Below are positions 21,150 to 26,469 of a DNA stretch of 26,469 nt, in pieces. Both the position numbers and the translations under genes were made by a program. The notes beneath the pieces are model-generated. The model saw only the letters and a program-made list of their open reading frames with translations, was not told where the DNA came from and searched no databases. The DNA is from Candidatus Paracaedibacteraceae bacterium UBA6184 (GTDB lineage: Bacteria > Pseudomonadota > Alphaproteobacteria > UBA6184), in assembly GCA_002422845.1 (NCBI GenBank), contig DITM01000016.1:1-26469 (forward strand), read 5' to 3'. Position 1 is the first letter of the stretch, and each line of letters begins with the position of its first letter.

Positions 21150-23828
21150 ATGACTAACAAATTAAAAATGTTATTGAAGACGACTGCTGCAGTTGCAACA
21201 TTGATGGTTGGATCGCAAAGTTGGGCAGCAGAGCTAGTAGATGCTCTTGACGCTGACCAAGCAGCGGCCAATATTTCTATAGGGGCAGGCGGTTATGGCG
21301 TATACAGAGCTCAGGGTGCGGTGACAGTGACTTATGCAGGTGCTGGTGGTGGTGTGACTGTTGACAGTGGCGGAACTATAATGTTTTATTTGGCTCCAAG
21401 CGTTTCTACAAGTTTTGTATTTAATGATCCTTTGGTGCTGAACAGTAATGCATCCCTGTATTTGATTAAAAACTCGGGTTTAGGTGCGTTTGATTTGTCA
21501 GGTGCAGTTGTAAGCAGCCCAATCAACGCGGCAGCTACGGATGTAAAAATTTATTTAACACAAAATACTACATTGCCGAATATGTCAGCAATGCTGGGTA
21601 CCACAATATATGTCCTTGATTCACTTACGTTAACAGGGGTTGCAGCTGGTTTTGGTGGTTACATTGATATTCATGAGGGCAAAACCTTAACCCCAGGCAC
21701 TTGGACCGCATGTGGGGGTGTGTCGGGTTCTGGAACATTTGCTGCGGCAAATACGAACTTTACTATTAATGGTAATGTTATTGGAGATGTGACATTGAAC
21801 CTATCTGGAATGACAACTGCTGCCCGCGCATTTGTAGTGACAGGAAGTTTTGCAACAAGTAAAGCCTTTACTTCTGTGCCTGGATCTGGTGCGGACGGAA
21901 CGACTACTGTTGGCGGAGATATGGTTTTGGGTGCGGCGTTCACAACAGCTGGTGCTGGTGTGACTGTTACGACTGGAGATCTTTCAGTGGCTGGATTGAC
22001 AACGGTTGCTGCGCTTGCTCCATTAGTAGTTACAGCTGGAGATGCATCGCTTAACGCTCTTACTGCAAATGCTGCGCTAACTGTTACAGCTGGAGATGCA
22101 ACATTTGCAGGTGCTGTTTCTGCTGCCGCTGCTGCTGATTTTACAGTTGGAAGAGATGCAACATTTTCATCAACTTTCGCCTCTGTTACAGGCGCTAATT
22201 TAAGCGTCGGTAGGGATGTAACATTTGCAGGAGTCGTTACGTCTGCTGCGGGTAACATAGATGTGACAAGAAATGCAATATTTGGAGCGGCTGTTACATC
22301 TTCTGGTGCTGTAGATGTTGGTGGGAATGCAACATTTTCAGGGCTTCTTACATCTTCTGGTGCTGTAGATATTGCTGGAAACGCATCATTTGCAGCTTTA
22401 ACTGCAACTAATGCGGTAGATGTTGCAGGAAGCGCAACATTTTCAGGAGCTGTTGCAGCTAACCATGCTGACGCAAAGATTACACTTAACCAGGGAGCAA
22501 CATTTTCATCAACGTTCAGCTCTGTTGCAGGTGCTGATTTAACTGTTACAGGGGGGGCTGCAACATTTGTAGGAGCCGTTACTTCTGCCGCTGGTGACAT
22601 TGATGTGACGGGAAATGCAACATTTTCAAGTGCCGTTACTGCTTCTGGTAACATAAATGTTACAGGGAACGGATCCTTTGCAGGAGCTCTTTCTTCTTCT
22701 GGTACTGTAGATATTGCTGGTAATGCATCATTTGCAGCTTTAACTGCAACTAAGGCGATAGATGTTGCAGGAAGTGCAATATTTTCAGGGGCTGTTGCGG
22801 CTAACCATGCTGACGCTAAGATTACGCTTCATCAGGGGGCAACATTTTCATCAACGTTCAGCTCTGTTACAGGTGCTGATTTAACCGTTGTAGGCGGGGA
22901 TGCAACATTTGCAGGAGTCGTTACTGCTAGTGGCGCGTTAATCCTTGACAGGAATGTAACATTTGCAGACGACGTTGCAGCGGGTGGATTAAATGTTGTT
23001 GGAAATGCAGTTTTTGAAGGAGATCTTGCAGTTGGGGCATCTGGAGCCTTAAGTATCGCTGGATCTGTAAATTTAAAAGGTGATTTAACAGCAGGAGCGT
23101 CCTCTCAGATTATATTGCCTGGAGCTATAGTTGGAACAGGATCTATAAATTTAAGCGCTATAACTGCAGGTATTCCATCCTTTGGTGATGCTTCTGGATA
23201 TACGGGAGCTGTCGTTCTTGGATCACAGCCTGTGTCATTTGCAAAAGCACCGGTATCTGTGTTTACTGGGCATCAAAATAACGTAACACTTACAAATGGT
23301 GGAACTGTAACACGGATGGTGTCTGCTGGTACAAGTGCAAGAGTTACTGGCGGTGCTGGTGGTGATGTTGTCATCTCTGAATATGACGTTCCAAACGCCT
23401 TTGCTGCTACATTTGTTCCTGGTGCTGGAAAGAAAATGACAGTTACAACGTTAACTCAACATAGTACGGCTGACGAAGCGCTGACTGTAAGTGCTAGTAC
23501 TGGAACAATGATATTTAACAGCAATATTAATGCTGGTGGTTTTGCTGCTCATACGTTCAGCGCGCCAACATCTATTAAAAAATATACACTGTTGGCTGGG
23601 GCAACTCCAGTAATTAGCATCAATGAAAACGTAACGATAGATGAATTAGTGATTTCAGCTGCTGGTGTTGCGTTTGAAGTTGCTGCTGGAAAGACGTTAA
23701 CAATAAAGAAAGTTACTGGTCACAATAACGTTACTGTTAATGGTGCCGGAACATTATCTGTAAAATTACCGACAGATTATACAGGTAACGTAGTTACAGG
23801 AGGTACAGCTAAACTCATAACTAAATAA
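21150..23828 (+). CDS. Sec-exported beta-repeat surface-type protein
   Basis: The 892-residue product starts with a Sec signal peptide: basic MTNKLKMLLK, a hydrophobic run, and a likely cleavage after SWA near residue 26. The rest is rich in Ala, Gly, Thr, Val and Ser with almost no Cys. It is built of short strand-turn modules of the type G-N-A-T-F-x-G-A-V, as in right-handed beta-helix passenger domains. Residues about 337-591 contain a roughly 114-residue unit present two and a quarter times. The C terminus has no recognisable autotransporter barrel, no LPXTG-like signal and no terminal Phe, so the export route across the outer membrane is unknown. AAAAAGGA precedes the ATG. It is monocistronic, with a terminator downstream. 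I do not recognise a named family. Confidence 0.85.
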   Translation: MTNKLKMLLKTTAAVATLMVGSQSWAAELVDALDADQAAANISIGAGGYGVYRAQGAVTVTYAGAGGGVTVDSGGTIMFYLAPSVSTSFVFNDPLVLNSNASLYLIKNSGLGAFDLSGAVVSSPINAAATDVKIYLTQNTTLPNMSAMLGTTIYVLDSLTLTGVAAGFGGYIDIHEGKTLTPGTWTACGGVSGSGTFAAANTNFTINGNVIGDVTLNLSGMTTAARAFVVTGSFATSKAFTSVPGSGADGTTTVGGDMVLGAAFTTAGAGVTVTTGDLSVAGLTTVAALAPLVVTAGDASLNALTANAALTVTAGDATFAGAVSAAAAADFTVGRDATFSSTFASVTGANLSVGRDVTFAGVVTSAAGNIDVTRNAIFGAAVTSSGAVDVGGNATFSGLLTSSGAVDIAGNASFAALTATNAVDVAGSATFSGAVAANHADAKITLNQGATFSSTFSSVAGADLTVTGGAATFVGAVTSAAGDIDVTGNATFSSAVTASGNINVTGNGSFAGALSSSGTVDIAGNASFAALTATKAIDVAGSAIFSGAVAANHADAKITLHQGATFSSTFSSVTGADLTVVGGDATFAGVVTASGALILDRNVTFADDVAAGGLNVVGNAVFEGDLAVGASGALSIAGSVNLKGDLTAGASSQIILPGAIVGTGSINLSAITAGIPSFGDASGYTGAVVLGSQPVSFAKAPVSVFTGHQNNVTLTNGGTVTRMVSAGTSARVTGGAGGDVVISEYDVPNAFAATFVPGAGKKMTVTTLTQHSTADEALTVSASTGTMIFNSNINAGGFAAHTFSAPTSIKKYTLLAGATPVISINENVTIDELVISAAGVAFEVAAGKTLTIKKVTGHNNVTVNGAGTLSVKLPTDYTGNVVTGGTAKLITK
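22159..22922 (+). repeat. long in-frame tandem repeat of 339-342 bases
   Basis: Three repeat starts share CAACATTTTCATCAAC at 22159, 22498 and 22840, giving spacings of 339 and 342 bases. The third unit breaks off near 22922. The similarity is highest between 22353-22580 and 22695-22922, where most bases are identical and many differences fall at third codon positions. All units keep the reading frame. Confidence 0.88.
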
Positions 23829-23845
23829 ATTAGTTTAATATCACT

Positions 23846-23880
23846 AAATAAACACCCGCATTTGCGGGTGTTTATTTATT
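23846..23880 (+). terminator. intrinsic terminator after the repeat protein gene
   Basis: AAATAAACACCCGC (23846-23859) pairs perfectly with GCGGGTGTTTATTT (23864-23877) around ATTT. The 14-base stem ends in a T-rich arm. It lies 17 bases after the stop codon. Confidence 0.93.
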
Positions 23881-24036
23881 TTCAGAAGTGCAATCAAAGA
23901 TCGTTTGAGCTTTTGTCTAATATTCATTTTTAAATGACAGGGATTTGCGCCAACCTAACTTGATGAAGTTGGTAATTTTGTGGCTATAGTTACTTCTTTC
24001 TAGCCTTTTAATAGAGAATCCCGTAAACTGCGTTTT

Positions 24037-26259
24037 ATGAATCAGAACGAATTTGCAGATGGCGTATTAGAGCTTTTAAACCCGAAACAGCGGGAGGCTG
24101 TTGATTATTTTGGTGGGCCTTTATTGATTCTTGCGGGAGCTGGAACTGGGAAAACAAAGGTTCTAACGACGCGAATCGGGCACATCATTCAGACGTATCG
24201 GGCGGCTCCTCATGAGATTTTAGCGGTAACGTTTACCAATAAAGCAGCCAGTGAAATGGGCGATCGAGTCTTGAAGTTTGTCGCGGGCGCCCATGCCATG
24301 TGGTTGGGAACTTTCCATTCCATTGGATTAAGAATCATTCGCCGTCATGCAGAGGCTGTTGGACTGCAACCTAATTTTACCGTCTTAGATCCAGATGATC
24401 AGCTGAGGTTAATCAAACAAGTTATTAAAGCTGCTGGGTTGGATGAAAAACGACACCCACCCAAAATTGCAATGCAGGTCATTAATCTATTAAAAGATAG
24501 AGCCGTATCTCCGCTAACAACGGATGTTCGTAAGTATAAAGATCCCAAAACAAATCGATTTGTATCAGGTTGGATTGTTGATACATATTTAACGTATCAG
24601 GAACGGTTGAAGATATTAAATGCCGCTGATTTTGGTGATTTGTTACTGCACTGCGTCTCATTGTTTCAGCTGTTTCCAGATGTGTTAAGCCGATATCACC
24701 AACAATTTAAATTCATATTAATTGATGAGTATCAAGATACTAACGTTGCCCAATACTTGTGGTTGCGCTTGATGGCTCAAGGCGGAGCACAAGTGTGCTG
24801 TGTCGGAGATGACGACCAATCCATTTATGGATGGCGCGGCGCAGAGGTTGATAACATCTTGCGATTTGAACATGACTTTCAAGGCGCAAAAGTCGTTCGA
24901 TTAGAACAAAACTATCGATCCACTACCCATATTTTAGGGGCAGCTGCTGGGCTTATTGCTCACAATAAGGGGCGTTTAGGCAAAGAACTGTGGACAGATG
25001 TCGATGGTGGTGAAAAGGTCGATATTCATTGTGTCTATGATTCCGAAGAAGAAGCCATCGTTACCGTGAGTGCATTGGAGCGTTTATATAAAAGCGGTTA
25101 CCCATTAAATGAAACGGCAATACTAGTTCGTGCCAGCCATCAAACCCGTGAGTTTGAAGAACGATTAATGGTCTGCGGGTTGCCCTATCGCGTCGTGGGT
25201 GGTATGCGATTTTATGAACGACAAGAAATTCGTGATGCGTTAGCCTATTTAAGATTAGTGCATCAAACCAGCGATAGTTTAGCGTACGAACGTATTGTGA
25301 ACATGCCCCGCCGAGGCATTGGTGAAAGTACTCTGAACATCATGCACAGTGTTGCTAGAGATCAGGGAATTAGCATGTTTGATGCGACGGCTCAGCTGAT
25401 TGAAACGGATGAATTTCGCCCTCAAACGACCACCATGTTACGTGGATTTGTAGACGATGTTCGCAGGTGGCAGTTGATGTCTCAAGAAATGCCGCCATCA
25501 GAATTGGCGAAGATTGTGTTGGATGAGTCTGGTTATACAGCATATTGGCGCAATGAAACGACGCCTGATGCACCAACCCGATTAGAAAACTTAAAAGAAT
25601 TAGTTGTTGCTCTTGAAGAGTTTTCGACCCTTGAAGGGTTCTTAGAACACGTATCCTTGGTGATGGAAGTGACCCAGAAAGATTCGGGGCCTCAGATCAC
25701 GATCATGACATTACATAGCGCAAAGGGTTTAGAGTTCGGCACGGTCTTCTTACCTGGATGGGAAGAAGGATTGTTCCCCCACCAGCGAGCTTTGGAAGAT
25801 TCGGGTGCAGATGGTTTGGAAGAAGAGCGTCGATTGGCCTATGTAGGGATTACGCGCGCCAAAGAAAAAGCGGTCATCACCTATGCAACCATGCGTCGAA
25901 TATACAATCAAATGCAGCATAATTTGCCGTCTAGGTTCTTATCAGAATTGCCATCGGAACATGTGGTTTGGCACAACCGAATGGGTCGTAATCAGCCGAT
26001 GCAAAAGGGTAGAAGACCTGGCAGAGATTACGATCATAGGAATAAGCAACCTCAACGATATGTGCAACAAAAGCCAACTTTTTCAGAGTTTGAATTTAAT
26101 CAAGATTCTTCTGGTGTTCAAAAGACAGGCACCCGATTGGTGTACCATAAAAAATTTGGTATGGGGAAAGTTGTGCGGTTAGAAGGCGACAAAGCTGATG
26201 TTAATTTCGAAGAGTTCGGGCTAAAAAAAGTACTGGTAAGCTTTTTAACTGAAGTATGA
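24037..26259 (+). CDS. uvrD: UvrD/PcrA-type superfamily 1 DNA helicase
   Basis: A 3'-5' DNA helicase acting in nucleotide excision and mismatch repair. The SF1A motifs are all present: Q motif LNPKQREAV (14-22), Walker A AGAGTGKT (33-40), motif Ia TFTNKAA, motif II DEYQD (230-234), motif III GDDDQSIYGWRG, motif IV QNYRS, TLHSAKGLEF (V) and VGITRAKE (VI). The C-terminal tail ends in a small Tudor-like segment (GMGKVVRLEGDKADVNFE...), known in UvrD and PcrA to contact RNA polymerase. The 740-residue length is normal. No clear Shine-Dalgarno precedes the ATG. PcrA and UvrD cannot be separated from sequence alone; in Proteobacteria UvrD is the usual name. Confidence 0.95.
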   Translation: MNQNEFADGVLELLNPKQREAVDYFGGPLLILAGAGTGKTKVLTTRIGHIIQTYRAAPHEILAVTFTNKAASEMGDRVLKFVAGAHAMWLGTFHSIGLRIIRRHAEAVGLQPNFTVLDPDDQLRLIKQVIKAAGLDEKRHPPKIAMQVINLLKDRAVSPLTTDVRKYKDPKTNRFVSGWIVDTYLTYQERLKILNAADFGDLLLHCVSLFQLFPDVLSRYHQQFKFILIDEYQDTNVAQYLWLRLMAQGGAQVCCVGDDDQSIYGWRGAEVDNILRFEHDFQGAKVVRLEQNYRSTTHILGAAAGLIAHNKGRLGKELWTDVDGGEKVDIHCVYDSEEEAIVTVSALERLYKSGYPLNETAILVRASHQTREFEERLMVCGLPYRVVGGMRFYERQEIRDALAYLRLVHQTSDSLAYERIVNMPRRGIGESTLNIMHSVARDQGISMFDATAQLIETDEFRPQTTTMLRGFVDDVRRWQLMSQEMPPSELAKIVLDESGYTAYWRNETTPDAPTRLENLKELVVALEEFSTLEGFLEHVSLVMEVTQKDSGPQITIMTLHSAKGLEFGTVFLPGWEEGLFPHQRALEDSGADGLEEERRLAYVGITRAKEKAVITYATMRRIYNQMQHNLPSRFLSELPSEHVVWHNRMGRNQPMQKGRRPGRDYDHRNKQPQRYVQQKPTFSEFEFNQDSSGVQKTGTRLVYHKKFGMGKVVRLEGDKADVNFEEFGLKKVLVSFLTEV

Positions 26260-26469
26260 TTTTGGCAACGTGACGGCAACCTGCGGTTGCATCCGTTGAG
26301 TTGGATGTGATGTGATGGGGAATTTTGACCCATTTCGGGCGCAGGAGGGTTAAGGTTTGGGGATAAATTTGAAATGATTTCGTGTCTAAGTTCTGTTGTG
26401 TTCCTTTTTTATTTAGTTGGGTTGTTAATTAAAAAAGCACCGAGGCATCCCCTGAAAATCACGTGACAA
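26260..26469. other. noncoding end of the window
   Basis: No gene is supported. Two small hairpins follow the helicase stop: GCAACC-TGC-GGTTGC (26276-26290) and CATCC/GGATG (26290-26307). Neither has a T-tract, so a terminator cannot be assigned. AAAAAAGCACCGAGGC near 26431 looks like one arm of a terminator whose partner would be beyond the window edge. Confidence 0.4.

Noticed and set aside
21671..22654. A 327-codon open frame on the minus strand inside the repeat protein gene
   Set aside because: It is the antisense shadow of a low-complexity Ala/Thr/Val gene, giving a Pro/Ala/Val-rich product without a family match or ribosome-binding site I could identify.
22159..22922. Regularly spaced repeats considered as a CRISPR array or integron-like element
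   Set aside because: Units are about 340 bases, contiguous, in frame within one exported protein, and have no unique spacers.
26431..26469. A terminator-like AAAAAAGCACCGAGGC arm at the window end
   Set aside because: The matching arm is not in the window, so it cannot be supported.

Overview
This AT-rich window reads as a chromosome segment of an alphaproteobacterium. I infer an obligate or facultative intracellular lineage of the Holosporales/Rickettsiales type. The evidence is the tig-clpP-clpX-lon order, a COQ9-family gene, ubiG divergent from lysC, an alphaproteobacterial-type GltX, a small type VI secretion cluster, and a flagellin locus that is partly decayed. The exact genus cannot be read from the sequence.

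Layout. 1-348: a possible 3' end of an unidentified gene, then tRNA-Leu(UAG). 349-6142: the protein quality-control operon tig, clpP, clpX, lon (trigger factor, ClpXP protease, Lon), all with intact catalytic motifs. 6162-7038: two small lipoprotein genes after lon, the second a TraT-like lipoprotein, closed by a strong terminator. 7365-9882: tssB-tssC-hcp, encoding the contractile sheath and inner tube of a type VI secretion system, after a structured leader and ending at a terminator. 9928-12731 (minus strand): trxA-apaG-trkH-COQ9, a tightly packed operon converging on the T6SS genes. 12896-14828: ubiG and lysC, divergent; lysC has a degenerate regulatory half and ends inside a perfect palindrome. 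14877-14952: tRNA-Gln(UUG). 15090-16472: an intact flagellin with a textbook sigma-54 promoter, followed by a frameshifted, internally deleted relic of a second flagellin. 16588-20498: gltX-cysS-rnd. 20500-20928: an orphan HigA-type antitoxin with a palindrome on its likely promoter. 21150-23828: a Sec-exported, beta-repeat surface-type protein with a roughly 114-residue internal repeat. 24037-26259: a UvrD/PcrA helicase.

How the genes relate. Most of the window is core housekeeping: protein folding and proteolysis, ubiquinone methylation and its COQ9 accessory factor, tRNA charging, RNA processing and DNA repair. Between these genes sit cell-surface and host-interaction modules: lipoproteins, T6SS sheath and tube, flagellin, and the repeat protein. 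The most notable points are the flagellin pseudogene in the stretch without a long reading frame after the intact flagellin, the sigma-54 promoter, the TraT-like gene in the place often held by hupB after lon, the eroded ACT region of LysC, and the repeat-built exported protein with no visible transporter domain. No complete new system can be claimed from this window alone.
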